A stretch of DNA of 64,000 nt from Lewinellaceae bacterium. GTDB taxonomy: Bacteria > Bacteroidota > Bacteroidia > Chitinophagales > Saprospiraceae. The stretch is from assembly GCA_020636275.1 (NCBI GenBank), contig JACJYD010000001.1, positions 1,612,001 to 1,676,000 on the forward strand. The letters run 5' to 3'. The position numbers and the translations under genes were made by a program. The notes under the pieces were generated by a model. It did no database searches. It worked only from the letters and a program-made list of their open reading frames with translations, and was not told where the DNA came from. Below, in pieces: positions 24,837-33,394 of this stretch. Within the stretch, counting starts at the first letter, position 1. The number at the start of each line of letters is the position of its first letter.

Positions 24837-25174
24837 TAAAGGAAAACGCTGTACAGGAGCCAGTTGAATATGGCCAACAGGGCAGACAGGACCAGTGCCC
24901 ACCAAAAATTGCGCACTTGAAAACCCTTTAGGAAATAGTCTGCGAGAATGATCATCAGCGCGTTGATCACCAGGCTAAACAACCCCAGCGTGAGTATAGT
25001 GATCGGAAAAGAGATCATTTTGAGAAATGCGCCCAGGGTGCCGTTCAGAATGGCCAATACGACGGCGATGATCACCGCCCGTCCAAAATCCCGGACCTGT
25101 ACATTGGGACGAAGAAGGTAAGCGGCCGCAAAAAGGGCGGCGGCATTCAATAAGATCTTGATCAATAGTTCCAT
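24836..25174 (-). CDS. Phage-holin-4_2-like membrane protein
   Basis: A 112-residue protein with four hydrophobic segments, matching the PF04020-type family (often named phage holin family protein, YvlD-like in other bacteria). The characteristic pattern is visible as ILNGTLGAFLKMISFPITILTLG, read in parts around residues 42-65, then INALMIILADYFLKGF. Despite the name these are usually chromosomal membrane proteins of unknown role, not lysis holins; there is no phage context here. It starts 15 bases after the upstream coiled-coil gene and is likely co-transcribed with it. Confidence 0.8.
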   Translation of the reverse strand: MELLIKILLNAAALFAAAYLLRPNVQVRDFGRAVIIAVVLAILNGTLGAFLKMISFPITILTLGLFSLVINALMIILADYFLKGFQVRNFWWALVLSALLAIFNWLLYSVFL

Positions 25175-25189
25175 GGCAATGAAGATGGT

Positions 25190-25537
25190 TTATTGGTTTT
25201 TCAGATTGGACAATTCCTCTTCTTTGTCGTTGACCTCCTGGCGCAGACGTGCATTCTCCCGCTTGAGTTCCTCCAGGCGCTTCTGTTGCTGCTCCAGTTC
25301 TTTTCGCATGGCTTCCGGATCCTGCCCTTCCAGGTCGGCAGCTTCTTCCCGGGAAGGAATGAACCGATCGTCGTTTGTATCCACAGCCTCTGTCTTATCA
25401 ATACCCAGCAGGTGCTTGATGTTGGCGATACCGTCTTCGCCATTGTAATAGGAGGCGCCGATATACGCCAGCGGTGTGACGATGGCCATGACGATGATAA
25501 AACGGGCGAACCCGGTAACTCTTAGTTTTCGTTGCAT
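25190..25537 (-). CDS. Membrane-anchored coiled-coil protein
   Basis: A 115-residue protein with a basic N-terminus (MQRKLRVTGFAR), one membrane segment at about residues 12-30 (FIIVMAIVTPLAYIGASYY), a linker, and a C-terminal coiled coil at about 75-115 rich in Glu, Lys, Gln and Leu heptads (RKELEQQQKRLEELKRENA). Function unknown. It sits directly upstream of the holin-4-like gene, so the pair may form a small membrane unit. Confidence 0.65.
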   Translation of the reverse strand: MQRKLRVTGFARFIIVMAIVTPLAYIGASYYNGEDGIANIKHLLGIDKTEAVDTNDDRFIPSREEAADLEGQDPEAMRKELEQQQKRLEELKRENARLRQEVNDKEEELSNLKNQ

Positions 25538-25655
25538 GCTAAAGGGGTGATTAGTTTATGGTTGTTCTTTTATCAGCAACAATATTATCCGCCTTAATCG
25601 TTCCATACTATTCCCTTCTACCGACAGCATTATTTTCTGGACGAATAGAGATCCT

Positions 25656-27935
25656 TTACCGCACGACCACCACACTTCCGGTGGCGATATCCGAACGCGG
25701 CCTTCCATTTTCCATCACGGTGAATTCCATCCACCAGCTATAGGCTCCCGGGCTCACACCCCGCCCGTTGAAGGTGCCGTCCCAACCCGCCTGGGGGTCC
25801 CGGCTTTCATAGACCAAGGCGCCCCAACGATCGAAGATCTTCATTTCGAATTGCTCGAAGGGGCATTCGCCCTGGGGAACGAACCGGTCGTTGATCCCGT
25901 CGAAATTGGGCGAAAAGACGTTGGGGAAAAAGATGGAGCAGTTCTCACACTCTTTTATAGTTATCGTATCCGAAACGCTTTCACAGGCATTGTAGACCCT
26001 GACCTGGTAGATTCCCGGTTTATTGACCACGTAATAGGCTTTGTCAAAGCCATCCTGCCACTGGAATTCTGCCGGGCCGGGCGTACTGGCGTCGAGGAAC
26101 AGTTCCGACTCACACAGAAAAGTGTCCCGACCCAGATCGAAGTTGATATAGGGAATGAAGTAAATGTAAAGGGCATCCTTAAAGACGTTGCAAACCGTCG
26201 TGATCTCGACGGAGAAATCACCCCCCTGGGTAGCCGGGTAAACGGGGTCCGTGCTGCCGTCCTGCCACAAGTAGCCGCTGGCTCCGGGCAGGGTGGCGTC
26301 CAGAAAGATGGTATCGCCGGCGCAAAGGAAGGTATCCTGTCCCAATTCGGGCGCCGTTTCGGAAATAAAAAGGACCTCGACCTCATCCGATTGCGTTTCG
26401 CACAGGGTAGTGACTTCGACCCCATATACGCCGCTGGCGCTCACTTCCAGCGTAGCATCGGTGCTGCCGTCCTGCCAAAGGTAATTGGCTTCCTGGTTGG
26501 TGGCGTCCAGCACCACGACCTCTCCCTCGCAGGCCACCTGGTCTCCCCCCAGGTCAAGGTTAATGGGAGGAACGGCGTCGAGGAAAACCTGGTCGGTTAC
26601 ACTTCCGCAGGCGTTGGTCACCACTACCGTGTAAGTGCCTTCCTCATTGGTGGTGAAGGTAGGCAGCGTCGATCCATCCTGCCAGGCAAACGTGGAAAAC
26701 GGACTGGTGGCGTCGAGCGTGGTGCTTTCCCCGTTGCAAAGGATCTGGGGTCCGCCCAGGTCGATTTGCGGGGGTTCCATCAGAACGGTCACACCGATGG
26801 AATCACTGCCGGATCCGCAGGCGTCGGTGACAGTCACGGCGTAAGTGCCGGCCTGGGTCACCGAATACATGGGGTCGGTCGATCCATCCTGCCAGACGTA
26901 GCTGCCTCCTTGCGTGAAGGCGTTGAGCAATAACACGTCGCCTTCGCAAACAATGGAGGTATCGCCTCCGATATTGACGGCGATCTGAATGGGAACGGTC
27001 ACATCGAAGTTGATGTCGTTCTGGCCGATCGGGTTGCCGCAAATGTCCTGGAAGGGAAATGCCCCCTGGGAAGTAATGGTCAGCGTATAGGTGCCGAGGG
27101 AAGAGATCGGGGGATCGATAGTCAGTGAAAGCGTGTTGTCAAAGCCGTTGCTGTTGTCGCAGGCATTCGCCGTCAGAGAGACTGTATAGGGCCCTCCCGG
27201 ACCGTTGAGCTCAAAGTTGCTATCGTCGACCGTATTGCAGTCGAGATATTCCGAAAAAACCAGGTCTATGTTCTGATCGCCGCAGGAAGTCGGTCCCGAA
27301 ATGGTGGCCACGGCGGGGGGCGTGTTATCAATGATGCCGATGCCGGTGGAAAGGCCGAAGTCGATGGTATATCCGTTGTTCGACTGGGTCCAGTTCGACA
27401 CCATCAGCACGTAGGTGTTGCCCGCCACCACGGGAATGAGGTCGTTAAAAGGAGTGGACCCGTTATTGATGGTGGGATTGATGGCATTGCATCCACCTCC
27501 CTGGATGCTGTAGATCGAGGCGCCCGTGGCGCCGGTCAGGCCGTCGCAGACCCCTCCTCCCGCGGCGTTGCAGCTCACCACCAGGCTGGGATCGTTGTAA
27601 ATATCGGAACAACTGGCATTGGTGATATTGAAGAGGGACCAGTCGTAGTCGTCGTTCAGATCGTTGGGGGTGATGAGAAAGCCGAATTGACCCGACTGAT
27701 CGACGGTGAAGGAATACCAGATGCAGTCCAGTTCCCCCACGGTACAGCTAATATTCGGGTTGATCTCGTTGGGGTAGTTACCTTCTCCGCTGGGAGAAAG
27801 GGTTTCGGTGTAGATCTGCTGGCAGATCGGAATGGCGCCCAGGCAGTCCTGAACGGTGGGGGTTACCTGCGCAGGCAGGGAATGGACCGCCAGGAGGAGG
27901 AACAAGATTGTCTGTATTGTAAATGGGGTGCGCAT
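25656..27935 (-). CDS. Gliding-motility-type surface protein with Ig-like repeats (T9SS type B)
   Basis: A 759-residue surface protein. A signal peptide (MRTPFTIQTILFLLLAVHSLPAQ) is followed by an N-terminal ~190-residue exported domain seen in many Bacteroidota adhesin-like proteins (DCLGAIPICQQIY start), then a bacterial Ig-like region, then five repeats of ~75-80 residues carrying WQDGST or WQDGF plus paired cysteines (C-x-GE and a later AC/LC). The C-terminal ~90 residues are a gliding motility-associated domain (FFPNVFSPNFDGINDRF, then MKIFDRWGALVYES), the T9SS type B signal. It is likely a cell-surface or adhesin-type protein. It is transcribed from its own minus-strand unit. Confidence 0.9.
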   Translation of the reverse strand: MRTPFTIQTILFLLLAVHSLPAQVTPTVQDCLGAIPICQQIYTETLSPSGEGNYPNEINPNISCTVGELDCIWYSFTVDQSGQFGFLITPNDLNDDYDWSLFNITNASCSDIYNDPSLVVSCNAAGGGVCDGLTGATGASIYSIQGGGCNAINPTINNGSTPFNDLIPVVAGNTYVLMVSNWTQSNNGYTIDFGLSTGIGIIDNTPPAVATISGPTSCGDQNIDLVFSEYLDCNTVDDSNFELNGPGGPYTVSLTANACDNSNGFDNTLSLTIDPPISSLGTYTLTITSQGAFPFQDICGNPIGQNDINFDVTVPIQIAVNIGGDTSIVCEGDVLLLNAFTQGGSYVWQDGSTDPMYSVTQAGTYAVTVTDACGSGSDSIGVTVLMEPPQIDLGGPQILCNGESTTLDATSPFSTFAWQDGSTLPTFTTNEEGTYTVVVTNACGSVTDQVFLDAVPPINLDLGGDQVACEGEVVVLDATNQEANYLWQDGSTDATLEVSASGVYGVEVTTLCETQSDEVEVLFISETAPELGQDTFLCAGDTIFLDATLPGASGYLWQDGSTDPVYPATQGGDFSVEITTVCNVFKDALYIYFIPYINFDLGRDTFLCESELFLDASTPGPAEFQWQDGFDKAYYVVNKPGIYQVRVYNACESVSDTITIKECENCSIFFPNVFSPNFDGINDRFVPQGECPFEQFEMKIFDRWGALVYESRDPQAGWDGTFNGRGVSPGAYSWWMEFTVMENGRPRSDIATGSVVVVR

Positions 27936-27955
27936 TGGCTTTTATTCTTTGATAG

Positions 27956-27984
27956 GAAAGTGGCCATCAAAGATGGCCACTTTC
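27956..27984 (-). terminator. Perfect 13-bp hairpin between two minus-strand genes
   Basis: GAAAGTGGCCATC (27956-27968) and GATGGCCACTTTC (27972-27984) pair perfectly around an AAA loop. It lies between the stop of the papain-like protease gene (27994) and the start of the gliding-type gene (27935), as expected for a terminator. No strong U-run follows. Confidence 0.65.
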
Positions 27985-27993
27985 GTTGATTAA

Positions 27994-29538
27994 CTATCGC
28001 TTGTCTATTTCAATCACCATGCCTACTGCATTCCGGCTGCCGGTCTCACAGGAAAACCCGACGGCATCCGCCGCCTGGAATTGCACTGCCGGGATCGACT
28101 GGTCGGCCAGGGCTGCCAGGAGCTTTGCGGCGTAGTTGGCTCCCTTGCCCTGGTTGATGCGCTGGTTTAAGGCGTTAAAATCGATGGGTTCTTTGGTGAT
28201 AACGATGGCGATCCGGTCCCGATTGCCCAGTTCGTCGGCCGTCATGGAATAGTCTTTCGGAAACAGGCGGGTACCCGTGATGCCACAATAGGGGGAATGT
28301 TTGGCCGTATAGGGGAATAACACATAGCTGGAACCGTCGGTTTCTTCGCCAAAGACGTATATGTTACATTCAACTGAGTTGGCAATGGCCACCTTGAACT
28401 TATCGCCCTTCCGGATAGGGTTTTTTGTCCGGAAAACCCGGTCGCCGGCCTGAGTAAGGGGCAACAGGCTCTGTGTCGCATTGTCGACCAGCCCGAACTG
28501 GACTTCGAGTTTGTTGGGATCGAACTTGGGAGCCGTTCCCATTGGGTAGAGTCCGTAGGCTTCCTTGACGAAATACTGGAAATCGGGGTAGCGGATCCAG
28601 GCGATGCCGTTTTCACCCCAGGCTTCGCTCCAGCTGTTCATGATCTGAAAAGCCCCGCCCTGCAAATTGTCGTCATAGCCGATCACGCACATGGCATGCC
28701 CGGCAAATCCGTACATGCTGTAGTCGCGTTGGGTGGGTTGCCAGACCTTCCGGCCCCGCATATCGTGCATAATGGTCCCGCCCACCTGCATCCCGATGAC
28801 CACCGGGGCGTTCTGGGCCAGGTGCTGCTTGATGCCCTGGATGTCGGGTTTGTAGTTTTCGCTGCCCAGCGTGAGCCGGTTGTACCCCTTAATGCGGAAA
28901 GACTGGGCCCGGGCGATCTGGCTCGGACGGGGAAGCAGGGAGCAATTGCTGTCGTCGTAGGGGTATTCCCGGAAGGGGAGCACCCCGCCCCGACGCATTG
29001 TTTCCATGGCATCCAGCATGTAGGCGCCCTGACAATTGGACAGGGCGATCTGATTGTAGAGGAAAGAAGGACTAAAGGCGACCTGATTGGGATCTTTCCC
29101 ACTGGCCTGAGCCTCCAGGATGGTTCGGGCGCCGTAGGAACTGGCCCACCCGACACAGGAACCCTGATTGCCCTGGTGCAGGCGCCTGGGAGCGTATTGC
29201 AAAAGAGATACCGACGAAGGCAGGCCTCCCGAGTTTCCCATGGATCCGTACGTCAGGGGCTCGAATACCTCCGCTTTGTCGTAGACTGTTGAATCGAGCG
29301 TGGCGCCGAGCGAAAACTCCGAAGAGAGGTCTTCATCCGGGGCAAGGGAAAACAGATTCTTTCCGCCCAGGAAAAAATACCAGACCACCCCCACGATCAG
29401 GATGGGGATCAGGAGTTTGGGCCTCCGGAATACGAAGAGTAAAATAATGGGAAGAAGCTTGAGGATCGGATTGGTCCCTCCCTGGCGGCGGGGCCCCTGG
29501 CCGCCTTCCGGGCTGTCTTTTTCCATTCTTATCGGCAT
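27994..29538 (-). CDS. Membrane-anchored papain-like protease with DUF4384-like tail
   Basis: A 514-residue protein with a Gly/Arg/Pro-rich N-terminus, hydrophobic segments at about residues 26-38 and 41-57, then an extracytoplasmic papain-fold domain. The active site is Cys128 in QGNQGSCVGWASSYG, the histidine in FAGHAMCVIGYDD and the asparagine in IMNSWSEAWGENG. Residues ~350-514 look like a DUF4384-type domain (FKVAIANSVECNIYVFGE, then YVLFPYTAKHSPY), common beside peptidase or caspase domains in Bacteroidota. An in-frame ATG at 29526 is an alternative start. Function unknown; surface proteolysis is inferred. Confidence 0.82.
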   Translation of the reverse strand: MPIRMEKDSPEGGQGPRRQGGTNPILKLLPIILLFVFRRPKLLIPILIVGVVWYFFLGGKNLFSLAPDEDLSSEFSLGATLDSTVYDKAEVFEPLTYGSMGNSGGLPSSVSLLQYAPRRLHQGNQGSCVGWASSYGARTILEAQASGKDPNQVAFSPSFLYNQIALSNCQGAYMLDAMETMRRGGVLPFREYPYDDSNCSLLPRPSQIARAQSFRIKGYNRLTLGSENYKPDIQGIKQHLAQNAPVVIGMQVGGTIMHDMRGRKVWQPTQRDYSMYGFAGHAMCVIGYDDNLQGGAFQIMNSWSEAWGENGIAWIRYPDFQYFVKEAYGLYPMGTAPKFDPNKLEVQFGLVDNATQSLLPLTQAGDRVFRTKNPIRKGDKFKVAIANSVECNIYVFGEETDGSSYVLFPYTAKHSPYCGITGTRLFPKDYSMTADELGNRDRIAIVITKEPIDFNALNQRINQGKGANYAAKLLAALADQSIPAVQFQAADAVGFSCETGSRNAVGMVIEIDKR

Positions 29539-29592
29539 GGCATACTTTTTTATTATTGGAATGATGCAAAATAACTATTCTCCCTCTTTCCG

Positions 29593-29600
29593 TACCTTTG
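29593..29600 (+). promoter_or_regulatory. Bacteroidota -7 promoter motif TACCTTTG
   Basis: Fits TAnnTTTG, 18 bases before the ATG at 29619 of the polyprenyl synthase. It overlaps the longer reading frame from 29598 and argues for the start at 29619. Confidence 0.6.
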
Positions 29601-29618
29601 GGACCTAAATTTTTCAAC

Positions 29619-30602
29619 ATGCAATACATCCAGCCCTTTCAACTCGCCTTCCAGGAGTATCTGGAACGCCACCCATTTCAAAAAGACCCCAGGAACCTGT
29701 ATGTTCCGGCAGACTATATCATGGGGTTGGGCGGGAAACGCCTGCGCCCGGTATTGCTGCTGATCGGTCACTACCTGTTCGACGACCATTTTCAGCGATC
29801 GCTGCCGGCGGCCATGGCTATCGAGGTATTTCACAATTTTACCCTCGTTCACGACGATATCATGGACGCCGCCCCGCTGCGCCGGGGAAAACCAACGGTG
29901 CACCATCGGTATGGGGTAAATGCCGGCATTCTCTCCGGGGATGTGATGCTGATCCGGGCCTATCAATACCTCCTTGACCTCAATCGCCCTGAGATGCTGC
30001 CCCATTTGCTGGACATATTCAATACTGTGGCCATCGAAGTGTGCGAAGGCCAACAATTGGACATGGATTTTGAACAGCAGGAAGTCGTCTCTATCCCCGA
30101 ATACCTGAAAATGATCGAACTGAAGACCTCGGTATTGATTGCCGGGGCGCTGAAAATGGGCGCCTTGCTCGGGGGAGGTCATGCAGAGGATGCCGGACGC
30201 CTCTATGAATTTGGCCGCAACATGGGGATCGCCTTTCAATTGCAGGACGATATATTGGACGCTTTCGGCGATCCGGAAAAAGTGGGCAAAAAAGTGGGCG
30301 GGGACATTGCGCAGAATAAGAAAACCTACCTGTACCTCAAAGCCATGGAATTGGCCCGGGCCGGGCAGCGCGAAACCCTGAAGAAGTGGTTCGGCACGGC
30401 GGTGGAAGCTGAAAGGGAGCAGGAAAAGATCAGCCAGGTGCTGGCCATTTGGCACGAGCTGGGGATCCGGCCCCTGGCAGAGGCAGCCAAGCAAACCTAC
30501 CAGCAAGCGGCATTCGATGCCCTGGGGAAAGTGCAGGCAAGTGGCGAACGGAAGAAAATCCTGGAGCAACTGGCCGAAGACCTGTTGGTGCGGGAGGCAT
30601 AA
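29619..30602 (+). CDS. Polyprenyl diphosphate synthase (GGPP synthase-like)
   Basis: A 327-residue trans-isoprenyl diphosphate synthase that joins isopentenyl diphosphate to allylic diphosphates. The conserved sites are GGKRLRP (residues 38-44), the first Asp-rich motif DDIMD at 79-83 and the second DDILD near 211. The Asp-rich motifs bind magnesium and diphosphate. The residues before the first motif (HNFTLVHDD) place it with geranylgeranyl/farnesyl-type enzymes; chain length is not certain. It would supply quinone side chains, carotenoids or lipid carriers. It has its own promoter and its mate is not adjacent. Confidence 0.9.
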   Translation: MQYIQPFQLAFQEYLERHPFQKDPRNLYVPADYIMGLGGKRLRPVLLLIGHYLFDDHFQRSLPAAMAIEVFHNFTLVHDDIMDAAPLRRGKPTVHHRYGVNAGILSGDVMLIRAYQYLLDLNRPEMLPHLLDIFNTVAIEVCEGQQLDMDFEQQEVVSIPEYLKMIELKTSVLIAGALKMGALLGGGHAEDAGRLYEFGRNMGIAFQLQDDILDAFGDPEKVGKKVGGDIAQNKKTYLYLKAMELARAGQRETLKKWFGTAVEAEREQEKISQVLAIWHELGIRPLAEAAKQTYQQAAFDALGKVQASGERKKILEQLAEDLLVREA

Positions 30603-30762
30603 ACAAATAAGGAGCAACCGCCGAAACGGTTACCCCTCACACTATGAAACACTATACTCTTTATTCAGGAATTTTGAGTCTGAAATCTTGTCTCAAAGGT
30701 ATTGAATATCAATTCAAAAAGAGCGAGAAAGTCCCGGTTTTTTTTGCTGGCTAAACGACATT

Positions 30763-30886
30763 AGTGCTTTGTATACAAAGTACTTTTCTAATTTTATTGT
30801 CGAAGAAAAGTGATTGGAGAGTAGGGCGCCCGGAGGCTGCCTTACTCTCCAATGGATTGCGAGCCGTAGGTCGCAAACCACTTTTC
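30763..30886. repeat. Palindrome and three-way-junction structure
   Basis: A near-perfect palindrome (CTTTGTATACAAAG core, 30767-30780) is followed by an outer GAAAAGTG (30805-30812)/CACTTTTC (30879-30886) stem enclosing two hairpins: ATTGGAGAGTA/TACTCTCCAAT (30813-30823/30843-30853) and TTGCGA/TCGCAA (30857-30862/30871-30876). The layout is a three-way junction. It contains no credible ORF. Confidence 0.6.
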
Positions 30887-30924
30887 CTTTAGTATGAGTT
30901 CTCTGACATAAATTTATAACAGGA

Positions 30925-31371
30925 GTCATGCGAATCAGGGGCTAAAGTTCCTCGCCGTTCAGATCTTGATGAAGATTTCAGCATGATACCCTATAAGCCC
31001 TGCTGGGGCAGGACTGTTAAGTTCTAGCTATAGACCGTGCAAAGCCTGGCTTTTCCCGCGCCAAATAAATTTGGCGCACCAGTGGTGTGCCAAAATATTT
31101 TGGCACCATCGTCTTACAGGGAAGGAATGGCCTGTAGCTAATTGTAAAATTGTGCAGACAACACCTATTTCACATGCCGTCCCTGCGGGTAATTTTAGTG
31201 CCTCGACAAAAAATCCCGGTAGGGATTTAACATGAATAGCTCCGGATGAAATCCGGGGCTATTCATGTTTCACCCCATTCGGGGTGAGGGAGATCTTAAC
31301 AGCCCTTCGAGGCTTGAATTTTCATCCAATTCAGCATTTCCAAGTCATTTTTTGCCCCTGATTCGCATGAC
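30925..31371. repeat. Palindrome-cluster element with 18-bp terminal inverted repeats
   Basis: Perfect 18-bp inverted ends (GTCATGCGAATCAGGGGC at 30925-30942 and its complement at 31354-31371) bound a 447-bp block. Inside are several unrelated palindromes: GCGCCAAATAAATTTGGCGC (31058-31077), GTGCCAAAATATTTTGGCAC (31087-31106), AAATCCC/GGGATTT (31211-31217/31222-31228), CATGAATAGC/GCTATTCATG (31231-31240/31258-31267) and CACCCC/GGGGTG (31271-31276/31281-31286). No ORF is convincing. It looks like a non-autonomous repeat built from REP-like hairpins. Confidence 0.7.
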
Positions 31372-31420
31372 ACATGCTTGACTAAAACTGTCACATTACT
31401 TAATCAATTGGAGGATGAAC

Positions 31421-31867
31421 TTATTCAGGTGAGGAAATGAAAAGCTTTCCATTCCACCATTCTTTCTCGATAATTGCCTGGTACTTTTCGTAAAAATCCA
31501 ACGCCGGTTTGTTCCAATCCAATACCTGCCACTTGACCAGCCGGCAACCCAGGCTCCGGGCTTCTTCCAGAAAAGCGTCGAACAGCCGGGTGCCGATCCC
31601 CTGGCGCCGGAACTGCTCCAGCAGAACAAAATCTTCCAGATACAGCATTTTCCCCTTCCAGGTGGAGTAGGTCATGTAGTACAGCATCATGCCGACCACC
31701 TGCCCGTCGACCTCTGCGACGATCGATTGGAAGACACCTTCGGCAAAATCCCGGCGGTAGTCTTCCAGGGAAGCGATAAATTCCTCTTCGGCCTTTTCAT
31801 AGCGGGCCAGTTCGGCCACCAGGGCGTGGATGGCGGGGAGGTCGTTGGCGGTAGCTTTTCGGATCAT
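31421..31867 (-). CDS. GNAT N-acetyltransferase, diamine acetyltransferase-like
   Basis: A 148-residue Gcn5-related acetyltransferase. The acetyl-CoA binding loop is QFRRQGIGTRLF at about residues 92-103. The stretch MLYYMTYSTWKGKMLYLEDF is close in pattern to spermidine/spermine N1-acetyltransferases, so a polyamine or diamine substrate is possible; thialysine acetyltransferases share this pattern. The ATG at 31867 gives the normal MIRKATANDLPAIHALV start; the longer frame would overlap the divergent gene. It is divergent from the M28 peptidase gene and lies next to the palindrome cluster. Confidence 0.85.
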   Translation of the reverse strand: MIRKATANDLPAIHALVAELARYEKAEEEFIASLEDYRRDFAEGVFQSIVAEVDGQVVGMMLYYMTYSTWKGKMLYLEDFVLLEQFRRQGIGTRLFDAFLEEARSLGCRLVKWQVLDWNKPALDFYEKYQAIIEKEWWNGKLFISSPE

Positions 31868-31935
31868 TACTAGGGACTGGTATAAAATTACGGAATACAG
31901 ACGATACTTATTTTGGTAACAAAATAATACTGTCC

Positions 31936-31943
31936 TATCTTTG
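31936..31943 (+). promoter_or_regulatory. Bacteroidota promoter TTTTG-N20-TATCTTTG
   Basis: TATCTTTG at 31936-31943 with TTTTG at 31911-31915, 20 bases upstream. This is a full -33/-7 match. The M28 peptidase ATG follows at 31974. Confidence 0.7.
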
Positions 31944-31973
31944 CCAGCCATTTTGGGACAAATAATATAAGAA

Positions 31974-33203
31974 ATGAAAAAATTCCTGGGTATTTGGTGC
32001 ATTTCCCTGGGGCTTTTGGGCGGTCTTTCCGCTCAGGACAACCAAGCCGTCTTGCAGGAACTGCGTGTTGATGTCGTATATCTGTCATCCGACCTGTTAC
32101 AGGGGCGGGAAACGGGAACGGAAGGCGAGCGGTTGGCCGCTCAGTATATCGCCTCCCGCTTTGCCGCTATCGGATTGACCCCCAAGGGAGACAATGGAAG
32201 TTATTTTCAGGAGTTCAAGGCGGTGGTCAAGGCAAATCCTCATGAAGCCACAGGAGAAAACCGGATGGCCCGCAATGTGGTCGGCTACATCAATAATAAA
32301 GCCGCCCAGACAGTCGTCATCGGAGCGCACTACGATCACCTGGGGCACGGCATCTCGGGGTCGCTGTACACCGGCGGACCTGCCATTCACAACGGGGCCG
32401 ACGATAACGCGAGCGGTGTGGCGGGCCTGCTGCGCCTGGCTGAAATGCTGAAAGAAAAGGGACCGAAGAAAAACAATTACCTGTTTATCGCCTTTTCCGG
32501 CGAGGAACTCGGACTCTATGGGTCCAAATACTTTGTGGATCATCCCACCCTCGATTGGGAAAAGATCAATTACATGCTCAATATGGACATGATCGGCCGG
32601 CTGGATACCAGCGGCGTATTGCTCGTCAACGGAGTGGGCACCTCTCCTTCCTGGAATGAAGTGATGCCCAAAATCCAGGTGAAAGGACTTACCATCAAGA
32701 CCTCCGAAGCAGGCATGGGGCCTTCCGACCACGCATCGTTTTACCTGAAAGACCGTCCGGTCCTGCACTTTTTCACTGGCCAGCACAGCGATTACCACAA
32801 GCCTTCCGACGACAGTGAGCTCATCAACTACGACGGCATCGAAGAGGTGACCCGCTATATCTACCAGTTGATCGGCGCCCTGGATGGAAAAGGCCGCCTG
32901 GAATTCGTCAAGACCAAAGATGAGAATGAAGGCCGGCAAGCCGCCCGGTTCAAGGTATCGCTCGGCGTGATGCCCGACTACGTATACGATGGGGAAGGGA
33001 TGCGGATCGACGGGGTGACCGACGGCCGTCCGGCACAATTGGCCGGTTTGCAGCGCGGCGATGTGATCGTTCAGTTAGGCGATATGCCCATCAAAGATAT
33101 ATACGATTATATGGAGGCACTGGGCCAGTACGAAAAAGACCAGACCGCCAAGGTGATCATTTTGCGGGGAAGCGAGCGACTGGAGAAGGAGGTCACCTTT
33201 TAA
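31974..33203 (+). CDS. Exported M28 aminopeptidase with C-terminal PDZ domain
   Basis: A 409-residue exported zinc aminopeptidase. Signal peptide: MKKFLGIWCISLGLLGGLSAQ. The co-catalytic zinc site is complete: His119 (GAHYDHLG), bridging Asp143 (NGADDNASG), catalytic Glu177 with Glu178 (SGEELG), Asp205 (NMDMIG) and His275 (DYHKPSDD). Residues ~320-409 form a PDZ-like domain (GMRIDGVTDGRPAQLAG, DVIVQLGDMPI), which may guide substrates. It is controlled by a consensus promoter and stands alone. A weak hairpin plus T-run follows at about 33218-33240. Confidence 0.92.
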   Translation: MKKFLGIWCISLGLLGGLSAQDNQAVLQELRVDVVYLSSDLLQGRETGTEGERLAAQYIASRFAAIGLTPKGDNGSYFQEFKAVVKANPHEATGENRMARNVVGYINNKAAQTVVIGAHYDHLGHGISGSLYTGGPAIHNGADDNASGVAGLLRLAEMLKEKGPKKNNYLFIAFSGEELGLYGSKYFVDHPTLDWEKINYMLNMDMIGRLDTSGVLLVNGVGTSPSWNEVMPKIQVKGLTIKTSEAGMGPSDHASFYLKDRPVLHFFTGQHSDYHKPSDDSELINYDGIEEVTRYIYQLIGALDGKGRLEFVKTKDENEGRQAARFKVSLGVMPDYVYDGEGMRIDGVTDGRPAQLAGLQRGDVIVQLGDMPIKDIYDYMEALGQYEKDQTAKVIILRGSERLEKEVTF

Positions 33204-33274
33204 TTGCAGGAAAAAAAGGCCGGATCGGCATTAATTTTTTTTCGAATAGGGTTTTGATTTCTTCTGAAAACCTC

Positions 33275-33282
33275 TACCTTTG
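33275..33282 (+). promoter_or_regulatory. Bacteroidota promoter TTTTG-N18-TACCTTTG for the str operon
   Basis: TACCTTTG at 33275-33282, with TTTTG at 33252-33256, 112 bases before the rpsL start. It is the probable main promoter of the long ribosomal cluster. Confidence 0.7.
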
Positions 33283-33394
33283 CATTCGCTTTTTTGCAGC
33301 CGCATGGGAAGGAGCTTGGAAGAAGAACTGAAAAACTCCCCAAAGCATTGTAAATAAAGGATTTTGAAAATTTCGAAAACGGAAAATAGGGTTT

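Noticed and set aside
24836..25174. Prophage lysis gene, because of the holin-type family name
   Set aside because: No phage genes nearby; members of this family are mostly ordinary chromosomal membrane proteins.
25900..26960. Regularly spaced short repeats resembling a CRISPR array
   Set aside because: They are the repeated WQDGST-type coding units of the Ig-like surface protein, not identical and not separated by unique spacers.
30900..31371. tmRNA or other stable RNA gene in the palindromic region
   Set aside because: The GGGGCTAAAG stretch recalled tmRNA, but there is no tRNA-like end or tag-coding frame.
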